Shown: positions 1-6,777 of the stretch, one piece after another
Numbering within the stretch: the stretch's first letter is position 1
How the letters are laid out: every line of letters begins with the position of its first letter
From: an uncultured cyanobacterium
GTDB lineage: Bacteria; Cyanobacteriota; Cyanobacteriia; PCC-6307; Cyanobiaceae
Assembly: GCA_903934745.1 (NCBI GenBank)
Contig: CAIZOZ010000123.1
Span: forward strand, 1-7,996
DNA: 7,996 nucleotides
Direction: 5' to 3'
Translations under genes and position numbers: made by a program
Notes under the pieces: model-generated
Told to the model about the DNA's origin: nothing
The model's input: only the letters and a program-made list of their open reading frames with translations
Database searches by the model: none

Positions 1-450
1 CGCTATGGCGATCCGGATGCGGCCATGGAGCAGGTGCAGACAGCAGCCCGCCAGGCCCGCCTGGAGGGAGATATCAAGGGCTTCCCCGATGGCTACGACA
101 CCCTGGTGGGGGAGCGGGGCATCACCCTCAGCGGCGGCCAACGCCAGCGCACCGCCCTGGGGCGGGCCCTGCTGCTGCAGGCGCCGCTGCTGGTGCTCGA
201 CGATGCCCTGGCCAGCGTCGACAACACCACGGCAGCGGAAATCCTGCGCTCGATCCGCCAGCAGCGCCAGCGCACGGTGCTGATGATCAGCCACCAACTC
301 TCGGCGGCGGCGGCCTGTGATCGCATCCTGGTGCTGGAGGAGGGTCGGCTGGTCCAACAGGGTCACCATCTGGAGCTGGTGGAACAGGTGGGCACCTACC
401 GACGCCTCTGGGAACGGGAGCAGGCCAGTGAACGGCTGCAAGCGGCCTGA
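1..450 (+). CDS. ABC exporter, ATP-binding C-terminal part (5' truncated)
   Basis: This is the last 149 residues of an ABC transporter nucleotide-binding domain; the frame is open to the left edge, so the permease half and Walker A lie outside. Visible in order are the ABC signature LSGGQRQR (about residues 45-52), Walker B LLVLDDALASVD (about 64-75), and the switch histidine in MISHQL (about 97-102), followed by the usual tail ILVLEEGRLVQQG. The residue after the Walker B aspartate is Asp where most exporters have catalytic Glu (LLLLDE). Known MdlA-type and heterodimeric exporters carry the same LDDALS/A-VD variant, so one ATP site may be weak and a partner subunit is possible. The substrate cannot be inferred. 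It does not resemble the C39 exporter further right beyond the shared ATPase motifs. The ABC family call is firm; the subfamily is an inference. Confidence 0.93.
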   Translation, partial: RYGDPDAAMEQVQTAARQARLEGDIKGFPDGYDTLVGERGITLSGGQRQRTALGRALLLQAPLLVLDDALASVDNTTAAEILRSIRQQRQRTVLMISHQLSAAAACDRILVLEEGRLVQQGHHLELVEQVGTYRRLWEREQASERLQAA

Positions 451-826
451 AGGCCTGGCCAAGCTCGGGAATCGAGAGGAGCGCTGGCGTTGACGGCCGC
501 GCCGGAGGCCGCGCCGAGCGGTGCCGTGCTGTTTTTTCGCTATCCCGTGCGGCACCAACCTGCCTCAAACCAGGCCCGCGGCGTTGTGTGCCGGCTTGCT
601 TTGGCTTGATCTAATGGGAACGGGATCTGATCAGGTCTGGTCTGATCAGGTCTGATTGGATCTGATCGAATCCAAATCAAAATCAAATCTGGACCTGGCC
701 GGCCTGATCAGCCAGGCAGGGCTCCATCGGGCTCAGCCCGACTGATCTGAACAGTTGTTGAGGCCTGACCCCGAAGTGCAGCTCGGGGGGCTTACGTGAG
801 TCATGCCGGCCGGTCGCGCGACTTCC
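451..826. other. Intergenic region with short repeats and inverted repeats
   Basis: About 375 bp separate the ABC exporter end from the next gene, and no frame in it reads as a convincing protein. It holds a cluster of TCTGATCAGG-type repeats (listed separately), an AATCAAA-rich stretch near 671-687, an inverted repeat CCTGGC...GCCAGG (694-699 with 711-716), and a tight palindrome TCGGGCT-C-AGCCCGA (727-741). None of these is followed by a T-run, so I do not call an intrinsic terminator. No confident -35/-10 pair was seen, although the promoter for the downstream gene is presumably here. Confidence 0.5.
622..670. repeat. Degenerate tandem repeat built on TCTGATCAGG
   Basis: The 14-mer TCTGATCAGGTCTG occurs exactly at 626-639 and again at 641-654, a period of 15 bp. 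A third, diverged copy starts at 661 (TCTGATCGAATCC). Each exact copy contains the palindrome TGATCA. The array is too short to be a CRISPR and has no coding periodicity. It may be slippage-generated or a multi-site protein-binding region; the sequence does not say which. Confidence 0.6.
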
Positions 827-1090
827 ATGGATTCCAACAGGGTCTTCAACCTTCGCTGCACCCTGAGTTTCGGGGACATCTACGGCCAGATCCTGATCTG
901 GATGGGGGTGATCTTCGTCAGCCTCGCCGCCGGCCTGGCCTTGATGGGGGCGAGCAAACCGATCTTTGCCCTGGTGGGGGTGGGACTGATCCTGGTGCTC
1001 TCCTTGCCGTTTCTGCTGTTCGCCTTCACCACCACCCTGCTCAACCACATCGCCCTGGTGCCCGACGCGGACGAACGGCGAACTTCTTAA
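827..1090 (+). CDS. Small two-helix membrane protein, function unknown
   Basis: This 87-residue protein begins MDSNRVFNLRCTLSFG. Two hydrophobic segments follow, roughly residues 20-42 (ILIWMGVIFVSLAAGLAL) and 45-70 (KPIFALVGVGLILVLSLPFL), with a short polar C-terminal tail. It is probably an inner or thylakoid membrane protein with both ends on the same side. I chose the ATG at 827 because the protein-like N-terminus begins there; an in-frame ATG at 803 would add eight residues (MPAGRATS) of low-complexity character. Neither start has a clear Shine-Dalgarno. The stop lies 26 bp before the proposed msrA start, so the two may be cotranscribed. I do not recognise a named family; it resembles conserved hypothetical membrane proteins of picocyanobacteria, and no function can be assigned. 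Confidence 0.72.
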   Translation: MDSNRVFNLRCTLSFGDIYGQILIWMGVIFVSLAAGLALMGASKPIFALVGVGLILVLSLPFLLFAFTTTLLNHIALVPDADERRTS

Positions 1091-1116
1091 GATCGAAGAT
1101 CTTCGCCGTCCCTGCC

Positions 1117-1845
1117 TTGTTCGGCCTGTTCCCCAAAGCCGCTACGCCCACGTCCGGGGCGATCGGCGCGCAACTGCAGGGCGTGACCCATGCGGTGCTC
1201 GGCACCGAGATCACGGCAGCGCCTGCCGCGGGACAGCAGGAAGCCCTGTTGGGTTGCGGCTGTTTCTGGGGGGCGGAGAAAGGGTTCTGGCGCCTGCCCG
1301 GGGTGGTGACCACCGCCGTGGGCTACGCCGGTGGCGCCGTGCAGGACCCCAGCTATGACCAGGTCTGCAGCGGCCGTACGGGCCACGCTGAGGTGGTGCG
1401 GGTGGTCTGGGACAGCGAGCGTCTGCATTTCAGCGATCTGTTGAAACTGTTCTGGGAATGCCACGACCCCACCCAGGGCAATCGCCAGGGCAACGATCGC
1501 GGCAGCCAGTACCGCTCGGCGATCTTCGTCAACGATCCGAGCCTGCTGCAGCTGGCCGAGGCGAGCCGCCTCAGCTACGCCGCCTGTCTGGCCAGCAAGG
1601 GATTCGGTGCCATCACCACCGAGATCGCCAGCGACATGCCGCTGTTTTATGCCGAGGCCTACCACCAGCAGTACCTGGCCAAACCGGGGAGCCGGCCCTA
1701 CTGTTCCGCCCAGCCGACGGGGTATGGCCTGGAAGATTTCCCAGGGGCTGATTACCGCTTACCGGCCTCCGTATGGACGGCCTACGACTGGTCCGTGCCC
1801 CATTGCGTCCTGCGCGGTGACAACACACCGATCCTGCTGCGCTGA
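1117..1845 (+). CDS. msrA: Peptide-methionine (S)-S-oxide reductase MsrA
   Basis: MsrA reduces the S-form of methionine sulfoxide in oxidised proteins, using thioredoxin as electron donor in the cytoplasm. The catalytic motif GCFWGAE is clear, with the nucleophilic Cys codon at 1261-1263. It is followed by the family blocks AVGYAGG, TGHAEVVRVV, FWECHDPTQGNRQGNDRGSQYRSAI (24-residue span, about 1456-1527) and AEAYHQQYL. Later cysteines in PYCSAQ and PHCVLRGD are candidate resolving residues. The frame stays open upstream to 796, but the gene at 827-1090 occupies that stretch in another frame. No ATG lies between 1090 and the catalytic motif, so the start must be TTG at 1117 (242 aa, MFGLFPKAA...) or GTG at 1183. 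I prefer 1117, which gives the usual N-terminal extension before the catalytic motif. Function is nearly certain; the start is not. Confidence 0.93.
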   Translation: MFGLFPKAATPTSGAIGAQLQGVTHAVLGTEITAAPAAGQQEALLGCGCFWGAEKGFWRLPGVVTTAVGYAGGAVQDPSYDQVCSGRTGHAEVVRVVWDSERLHFSDLLKLFWECHDPTQGNRQGNDRGSQYRSAIFVNDPSLLQLAEASRLSYAACLASKGFGAITTEIASDMPLFYAEAYHQQYLAKPGSRPYCSAQPTGYGLEDFPGADYRLPASVWTAYDWSVPHCVLRGDNTPILLR

Positions 1846-1863
1846 GTCCTAGCGCCGTTCTTC

Positions 1864-2199
1864 ATGGTCCCGCCGATCTCGCGCCTGGCTCTGTCCTCCT
1901 GCTTGCTGCTGGCCGCTCTGGTCAGCCCTGTCAAGGCGATGCAATCGCCGTGGTGGGAAAACTACGACCTCAAGGAGCGTTTCGTCTGTCCTGATCACGG
2001 CGCCCTGGTGTTGGAACGCAATGAGTCCCAGGCCTCCCTGATCAGTGGACGCTCCAGTTCAATCCTGTTCCGCGAAGCCAGCGACAACCCCGGGCTCATC
2101 TATGGGAACGGTGCCTTGCGGGTGATCCTGCGTGGAGACGAACTGACCCTGGAGCAACTGCCTCAACGCCTCCTCTGCCTGCGTACCGAAGACGTATGA
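1864..2199 (+). CDS. Secreted MliC-like domain protein
   Basis: The product is 111 residues. It starts with a signal peptide: a hydrophobic core at about residues 8-21 and a likely cleavage after Val-Lys-Ala at residue 25. The mature part has the layout of the MliC/COG3895 family of small periplasmic beta-barrel proteins known as inhibitors of C-type lysozyme. It has an early Cys (FVCPDHG, C42), a central Gly-Tyr-Gly block (GLIYGNGALRVILRGDE), and a late Cys (RLLCLR, C105), the two cysteines being placed for the family's disulfide. The family assignment is my pattern match, and lysozyme inhibition is not shown. An LSSC tetrapeptide at residues 10-13 resembles a lipobox, but it sits too early in the hydrophobic core to be convincing. 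The stop overlaps the start of the next gene (ATGA), which suggests translational coupling. It lies 18 bp after msrA. Confidence 0.68.
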   Translation: MVPPISRLALSSCLLLAALVSPVKAMQSPWWENYDLKERFVCPDHGALVLERNESQASLISGRSSSILFREASDNPGLIYGNGALRVILRGDELTLEQLPQRLLCLRTEDV

Positions 2200-2363
2200 C
2201 CCCCTTATCTGATCGCGTGGTGATCGTGGCTCTGATCGCCACGGTGGCCCTGGTGTTTGCCCTGGTGTTCTGGACCGTGAGGCTCCATCCAGCCCAGGAG
2301 CAGCAACCGCTCCAGTGGCGCCAAGGGCCTGCAGGGCTGCAGCAGGGCGGATCCACGCTCTGA
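2196..2363 (+). CDS. 55-residue single-pass membrane protein, unknown
   Basis: This short frame is framed by overlaps on both sides. Its ATG (2196-2198) overlaps the upstream TGA as ATGA, and its own TGA (2361-2363) overlaps the next ATG as TGATG. The protein starts MTPLSDR and then has a transmembrane segment at about residues 8-28 (VVIVALIATVALVFALVFW). A polar Gln-rich tail of about 27 residues ends in GGSTL. With a positively charged residue on each side of the helix, orientation is unclear. The double overlap is the main evidence that it is real. I do not recognise a family; it may act with the two membrane or secreted proteins encoded on either side, but that is inferred from gene order alone. 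Confidence 0.62.
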   Translation: MTPLSDRVVIVALIATVALVFALVFWTVRLHPAQEQQPLQWRQGPAGLQQGGSTL

Positions 2364-2752
2364 TGACCAACGCGCTGCTGCCAACCGAGCCACCGGAGAA
2401 ACGGGATCCGCCGGAGGATCAGGACCAGCGGGAAGATCGCCATCCACCACGTCAGCTCCATCCCCTGCCTCGAGGGCTGGTGGAGCTGTATGGCTTTCTG
2501 GCGGTGCTGTTCGTGCTGGTGCCCGAATGGATGGCTGGCAGCGCCCTGTTCGGCTTCCGCGATGGCCGGGTGGGGTCGAATCTGCCGGCCCCTTCGGGGG
2601 CCTGGCGGCGTCTGCCCGAACTGCGACTGGCGGCGATGGGCACGGCGCAGCTGCGTCTGCTGGCCCACCAACAAGGCCTACCTGGCTACGCCCGACTGAA
2701 TCGGGAGCAGCTCACGAGCAAGCTGCTGAAACGGCTCAAACGGCTGGCCTGA
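2363..2752 (+). CDS. Membrane-anchored protein with Rho-N/SAP-like C-terminus
   Basis: The product is 129 residues. Residues 1-37 are rich in Pro, Asp, Glu and Arg and probably disordered. A transmembrane segment follows at about 39-60 (LVELYGFLAVLFVLVPEWMA). The C-terminal 43 residues (about 87-129) follow the Rho N-terminal/SAP helix-extended-loop-helix pattern: LRLAAMGTAQLRLLAH, GLPGYARLNREQL, and a basic end LLKRLKRLA. In other proteins this fold binds nucleic acid or acts as a small protein-interaction module. I chose the ATG at 2363 because it overlaps the upstream stop as TGATG; the frame is open further left to 2315, but that would bury the 55-residue gene. It is the last gene before tRNA-Pro. 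The domain call is moderately sure; the function is unknown. Confidence 0.72.
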   Translation: MTNALLPTEPPEKRDPPEDQDQREDRHPPRQLHPLPRGLVELYGFLAVLFVLVPEWMAGSALFGFRDGRVGSNLPAPSGAWRRLPELRLAAMGTAQLRLLAHQQGLPGYARLNREQLTSKLLKRLKRLA

Positions 2753-2785
2753 AGGGGCCAGGGTGCTGTGATAACTTCAAGGCGC

Positions 2786-2859
2786 CGGGGCGTAGCGCAG
2801 CTTGGTAGCGCACCACTTTGGGGTAGTGGGGGTCGCAGGTTCAAATCCTGTCGCTCCGA
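2786..2859 (+). tRNA. tRNA-Pro (anticodon GGG)
   Basis: A complete cloverleaf of 74 nt can be folded by hand. The acceptor stem is CGGGGCG/CGCTCCG with one G-U pair. The D stem is GCGC/GCGC around AGCTTGGTA. The anticodon stem CCACT/AGTGG encloses the loop TTGGGGT, with anticodon GGG at 2820-2822 and G at position 37, as in proline tRNAs. The T arm is GCAGG-TTCAAAT-CCTGT. The discriminator is A and CCA is not encoded (ATT follows). It reads codons CCC and CCU. Confidence 0.95.
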
Positions 2860-2889
2860 TTCAGTTCCAGCCTTGAACCCCAGTCAGAG

Positions 2890-2918
2890 AGCTGCTTCTT
2901 CCCAGAGGCGGCTTTTTT
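2890..2918 (+). terminator. Rho-independent terminator after tRNA-Pro
   Basis: A 10-bp stem runs from 2890 to 2913 (AGCTGCTTCT paired with AGAGGCGGCT, including two G-U pairs) around the tetraloop TCCC. It is followed directly by six T residues (2913-2918). It lies 31 bp beyond the tRNA and is well placed to end the tRNA transcript and any readthrough from the genes upstream. Confidence 0.85.
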
Positions 2919-2919
2919 G

Positions 2920-3360
2920 TTGGGGCGCTTATTGGTGATGCTTGAACCTGAGTTTGCGGCAGCAACGGTCCAACTTCCGGTCCACCCTCCCGGATTGGCG
3001 GCGCAACCGCTGCCAGCGGTAAGCAGACGAACCGGCGCCCCTGGCGATCAAGAGGAGGCCCTTCGCACCGCCCTGGATGCCGGTGCGAGCCAGGGATCCC
3101 ACCCAGTCTGGAGATCCGCAGCAGCAGTCTGAACGGGAATGACTACAACGAAGCCGCCAACTCAGCTCGGCCATCCAGCCCAGGCAGCACGGATTTGTCC
3201 CTGCCGTTGAGCAAAGGCTGACCTGGCCAAATCCCTCCCATGGTTGGGGTTGCGTCTGACGGAGTAACGGTGCAGCAAGCGACCGGGACAGTAGAGAAAC
3301 CAGGCGTGGGTTGGGCGGGAGAAAGCAAACCACTACGCTTGGAGCCACTCTCCAGTTTTG
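2920..3360. other. Gene-free stretch before the exporter operon
   Basis: These roughly 440 bp lie between the tRNA terminator and the C39 exporter gene. Short open frames exist (for example 2917-3132 on the plus strand, and a frame ending near 3225 with LPLSKG), but none has a recognisable domain, ribosome site or convincing composition. It presumably contains the promoter of the exporter operon. I found no clear -35/-10 pair and no strong Shine-Dalgarno directly before 3361; a GGAG at 3341-3344 is 16 bp away, which is too far to count. It could contain decayed remnants of genes. Confidence 0.45.
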
Positions 3361-5508
3361 ATGCCCCGTTACGCCTGCGTCGAACAGCACTCCGAGGAAG
3401 ACTGCGGGGCGGCCTGTCTGGCCACGGTGGCCCGCCAATACGGCAAGCGACTGCCACTTTCAAGAATTCGCGAGCTGGTGGGCACCGGCCAGGACGGCAC
3501 CACTTTGCTGGGTCTGCGGCGGGGAGCCGATGCCCTCGGCTTCCAGGCCCGCGCTGTTCGGGCCAATGCCCAACTGATCGAGCAACTTGAGGCGATCCCC
3601 CTGCCGGCCATCTGCCACTGGAATGGCAATCACTGGGTGGTGCTGCATGGGCGCCGTGGACGCCAATGGGTGATTGCTGATCCGGCCGTGGGCGTGCGCT
3701 TCCTCAGCCGGGAGCAACTGCTCCAAAATTGGACTAACGGCGTGATGCTGTTGCTCCAGCCCGACCAGGAGCGACTGGAGAAGCAACAGGAGGCGCCTCG
3801 CAATTCCTTTGGACGCTTTCTGCAGCAGGTGCTGCCCTATCGGGGGCTGGTGCTTCAGGTGCTGGCCATCAACGCTGTGATTGGCCTGCTGGCGCTCACC
3901 ACGCCGTTGCTAATGCAGTTCCTCACGGATGATGTCTTGGTGAGGAGGGATAGTCAACTGCTCGCCAGCCTGGGCCTGGGCATGTTGCTGCTCTTTGTCT
4001 TTCGGGCCCTGATGGAGCTCATCCAGGGACAACTGGTGAGCCATTTCTCACAGCGCCTGCTGCTGGCGACTGTGATGCAGTACGGACACAAGCTACTGCG
4101 ATTGCCGATTGCCTGGTTCGATAGTCACCGTAGCGGCGAGGTGGTGAGCCGTATCGGTGATGTCTCTCGCATTAATCAGATTGTGGGACAATTGGTGATC
4201 AGCCTGCCCAGCTCCCTGTTCATCGCCGTGATTTCGCTGATGGTGATGCTGCAGTACAGCCAGGCGCTCACCGTCGCCTCACTCCTGGCGTTTGGCGTGG
4301 CCAGTGTTGTGGGTCTGATGTATGTGCCGTCCCTACAGCAGATGACACGCCGCATGATCGTCGAATCGGCCGACAACCAGGGGTTTTTGGTGGAAACGGT
4401 TCGCGGTGCTCGCGTGCTCAAGACGACGGAGGCTCTACCCCAGGCCTGGGAGGAGTACCAGAGCAATTTCGGCCGTATTTCCAATCTTTCCTGGCGCATG
4501 CAACGGCTGGGACTGTTCAGCTCGACCACTAATAGTCTGCTGTCAAACCTCACCACCCTGGGCCTGCTTTGGTATGGCAGCAGTTTCGTTATCGCTGGCC
4601 AACTGAGCATTGGCCAGCTGCTCGCCTTCAACGGTTTCAGCATCAATGTGCTTGGATTTTTAGAAACCTTGATCGGCTTCACCGACGAGTTCATCACTGC
4701 TCAGGTGGTGTTTCGTCGGCTCGCCGAGGTGCTGGATGCTGATGTTGAGGATGCCGGTGCGGCCCAGAAGCCCGCGGTGCTGCTGCCCCGCGGTTGCGCG
4801 TTGAGCTGCAACCATGTGAGCTTTCACCACCCTGGCAGGGTGGAGTTGATGGACGATCTCTGCCTGACGATTCCAGGTGGGCGTTGTACAGCGCTGATCG
4901 GAGAATCGGGCTGCGGCAAGAGCACGCTGGTGAAGATGCTTGCCGGCCTCTACTTTCCCCAGGCCGGCACCATCCATTACGGCCCCTACGGGCTCCGGGA
5001 TCTGTCGTTGGAATGCCTGCGGCAGCAGGTGGCCTTGGTGCCCCAGGAGGCAGAATTCTTCAATCGCTCCATCCTGGCTAATTTCCGTTTTGCCTATCCA
5101 GGCATGGACTTTGAGGACGTGGTGGCTGCCTGTCAGCTCGCCATGGCCGATGACTTCATTCGCGACCTACCGGATGGCTACCAGACCGTGCTCGGAGAAT
5201 TCGGTGCCAATCTTTCCGGAGGCCAGAGGCAGCGCCTGGCGATCGCCCGCGCTCTGGTGAGTGATCCAGAGGTGCTACTGCTGGACGAGTCCACTGCTGC
5301 CCTTGATCCGGTGATGGAGCAACGGCTGCTGGATCGACTGCTGGCCCATCGCTCCTCGCGGACCACCTTGATGGTGAGCCATCGCCCCAGCGTGATCAGT
5401 CGCTGCGACTGGGTGGTGCTGCTGCGAAACGGGCGCGTGGCTTTCCAGGGAGTGCCTGGGGAGATGGGCAAGGTCGCCGATCTCGTTCCTTACCTGCCCG
5501 CCGCATGA
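3361..5508 (+). CDS. C39 peptidase-containing ABC transporter (double-glycine peptide exporter)
   Basis: This inner-membrane protein both cleaves double-glycine leaders and exports the released peptide using ATP. The product is 715 aa, the normal length for the family, with all three domains. The peptidase C39 domain spans about residues 1-135, with Gln9, catalytic Cys15 (EEDCGAAC), His91 (NHWVVLHG) and Asp107 (IADPAVG). A type-1 exporter transmembrane domain spans about 150-430 with several long hydrophobic segments. The ATPase domain spans about 480-710: Walker A GESGCGKST (514-522), signature LSGGQRQR (618-625), Walker B VLLLDE (D642, E643) and switch His674. All key residues are intact, so it should be active. 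ATG 3361 is chosen; a TTG directly before it (3358) is the only other start after the in-frame TAG at 3292. Its stop overlaps the HlyD gene (ATGA), indicating one operon. Its likely substrate is the leader peptide at 7813. Confidence 0.97.
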   Translation: MPRYACVEQHSEEDCGAACLATVARQYGKRLPLSRIRELVGTGQDGTTLLGLRRGADALGFQARAVRANAQLIEQLEAIPLPAICHWNGNHWVVLHGRRGRQWVIADPAVGVRFLSREQLLQNWTNGVMLLLQPDQERLEKQQEAPRNSFGRFLQQVLPYRGLVLQVLAINAVIGLLALTTPLLMQFLTDDVLVRRDSQLLASLGLGMLLLFVFRALMELIQGQLVSHFSQRLLLATVMQYGHKLLRLPIAWFDSHRSGEVVSRIGDVSRINQIVGQLVISLPSSLFIAVISLMVMLQYSQALTVASLLAFGVASVVGLMYVPSLQQMTRRMIVESADNQGFLVETVRGARVLKTTEALPQAWEEYQSNFGRISNLSWRMQRLGLFSSTTNSLLSNLTTLGLLWYGSSFVIAGQLSIGQLLAFNGFSINVLGFLETLIGFTDEFITAQVVFRRLAEVLDADVEDAGAAQKPAVLLPRGCALSCNHVSFHHPGRVELMDDLCLTIPGGRCTALIGESGCGKSTLVKMLAGLYFPQAGTIHYGPYGLRDLSLECLRQQVALVPQEAEFFNRSILANFRFAYPGMDFEDVVAACQLAMADDFIRDLPDGYQTVLGEFGANLSGGQRQRLAIARALVSDPEVLLLDESTAALDPVMEQRLLDRLLAHRSSRTTLMVSHRPSVISRCDWVVLLRNGRVAFQGVPGEMGKVADLVPYLPAA

Positions 5509-6728
5509 CCGACCCCGCCCTGCCCTTTGACCCTGAATCTGCCGCCGCCAAGCCAGCGCCCCTGGCCGCTCGCGAGCAGGCAGCGGCGGGACCGCTCGGA
5601 TTTGCCGCTGGAGATCTCATCCCAATCCAGGAGGTGACTCTGGATGATTTCCTGCCCCCATTGAGCCCGTTGTTGCGCTGGGCAGGTGTGCTGATGGTCG
5701 CCAGCTTCCTGGGCAGCGTGGGGCTGATGGCGATCTGGCCGTACCGCGTTGTGGTTCGGGGCCAGGGCAGCCTGAGGCCCCAGGGCGAAACCACGGTGAT
5801 CAATGCCCCCTTCTCCGGCCGGGTGCAACGCATCGCCGTGCGACCGGATCAGATGTTGAGCAGGGGTCAATTGCTGGCCGAACTTGATCCAATTGATCTG
5901 CTGGGCCGCCGCAATCAGCTCAAGGAGAGCCAGGTTGCCCTGACCCGGCAGGCTGAGGCGCTGCGGCTTGAGGCCGGCTCCAAGGCCAGGGAAACACGTC
6001 TGGACGTGGGCAAGAACCAGGCGGCCTTACAACTCGCCGAGTCCGAATACCGCCGCTATCAACAATTGGTGTCCTCCGGAGCGACCTCCCGCTCCCAACT
6101 CGATGAAAAGCTGGCATCGTTCCAGGTGGCCAGCCGGGAACTGGCCAAGGCCCGGGAGGCTATCGATGCCCAAACCATGCGCAGCCGCGCTGAACTGGCC
6201 CAGCAGAGCCGGCAACTGGCGGACGCCAGAGCGGAGCTGGGCCAGGTCGGCAGGGAGCTGGGACGCACCGCCCTGCGGAGTCCGGTGGCCGGGGTGGTGC
6301 TGTCTCTGGGTCTGCGCAATCCACAGCAGATCGTCGCGACAGGCCAGGAACTGATGCGTATCGCCCCCAGCCATGGGGCCCTGGAAGTCAAGGTGATTGT
6401 GCCGGGAGAGAAGATCGACGCCGTGCAAAAGGGTCAGCGAGCTGATCTCCGCATCAGTGCCTGCCCCTATCCAGACTTCGGCACAATGCGGGCCCAGGTT
6501 GTCTCAATTGCACCCGATTCAGTGCGCGCGCCCCAGCAGGCTGGGGACGCGACGACTGCTGGCCGGGGCTATGAGGTGACGCTGGTGCCGGCACAGCAGC
6601 AGCTGCGGGTCCGTGGTCGCAGCTGCCAACTGCGACAGGGTATGGATCTCAGCGCGGACATCACCACCCGCAAGGAAACGGTGCTGCGGTTCCTGCTGCG
6701 CCAGGCCCGGCTAACGGTCGGCCTCTGA
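5505..6728 (+). CDS. HlyD-family membrane fusion protein of the peptide exporter
   Basis: This is the periplasmic adaptor that couples the C39 ABC transporter to an outer-membrane TolC-type channel, as in type I secretion and microcin export. It has 407 residues. A cytoplasmic N-terminus (1-56, Ala/Pro-rich) precedes one transmembrane helix at about 58-78. The first lipoyl half-motif is at about 96-128 (INAPFSGRVQRI...GQLLAELD). An alpha-helical coiled coil rich in Ala, Gln, Glu and Arg spans about 131-255. The second lipoyl half is at about 257-288 (LRSPVAGVVLS...GQELMRIAP), followed by a beta-barrel region and the family ending GMDLSADITTRKETVLRFLL. Its ATG overlaps the ABC gene stop (ATGA), so translation is probably coupled. 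No TolC-like gene is in the window, so a shared or distant outer-membrane channel is needed. Confidence 0.95.
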   Translation: MTDPALPFDPESAAAKPAPLAAREQAAAGPLGFAAGDLIPIQEVTLDDFLPPLSPLLRWAGVLMVASFLGSVGLMAIWPYRVVVRGQGSLRPQGETTVINAPFSGRVQRIAVRPDQMLSRGQLLAELDPIDLLGRRNQLKESQVALTRQAEALRLEAGSKARETRLDVGKNQAALQLAESEYRRYQQLVSSGATSRSQLDEKLASFQVASRELAKAREAIDAQTMRSRAELAQQSRQLADARAELGQVGRELGRTALRSPVAGVVLSLGLRNPQQIVATGQELMRIAPSHGALEVKVIVPGEKIDAVQKGQRADLRISACPYPDFGTMRAQVVSIAPDSVRAPQQAGDATTAGRGYEVTLVPAQQQLRVRGRSCQLRQGMDLSADITTRKETVLRFLLRQARLTVGL

Positions 6729-6777
6729 ACCCCAGGAGCGGCAGGCTGGCCTGGAACGCAGAGGTGGCCCGGAACGG

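Noticed and set aside
494..560. Possible intrinsic terminator after the first ABC gene (G+C-rich bases followed by TTTTTT at 532-537)
   Set aside because: The G+C-rich part is a direct repeat of GGCCGCGCC and does not form a stable stem next to the T-run; the GGTGCCG/CGGCACC pairing encloses the T-run instead.
683..1048. Minus-strand open frame of 121 codons
   Set aside because: It is the antisense of the membrane protein gene; its Gln/His/Asp-rich composition is typical of a shadow frame and it has no domain.
796..1116. Upstream extension of the msrA frame to an ATG-like start at 796
   Set aside because: The stretch overlaps the better supported small membrane gene (827-1090) in another frame, and its translation is His/Arg/Pro-rich with no MsrA character.
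1087..1665. Minus-strand open frame of 192 codons opposite msrA
   Set aside because: It lies entirely antisense to a clear enzyme gene and has no recognisable domain.
1864..1902. Lipoprotein signal (LSSC at residues 10-13) in the MliC-like protein
   Set aside because: The Cys comes too early, with only a few hydrophobic residues before it; an ordinary signal peptide cleaved after Ala25 fits better.
2917..3132. Plus-strand 71-codon frame after the terminator, considered as a possible leader peptide gene
   Set aside because: No double-glycine leader pattern, no ribosome site and Ala/Pro-rich random-looking composition.
2929..3463. Minus-strand frames between tRNA-Pro and the exporter
   Set aside because: Low-complexity Arg/Ser/Cys-rich translation, partly antisense to the C39 domain, no ribosome site or domain.
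5239..5246. HIP1 octamer GCGATCGC
   Set aside because: A single copy inside a coding region is compatible with a cyanobacterium but is not a feature in itself.
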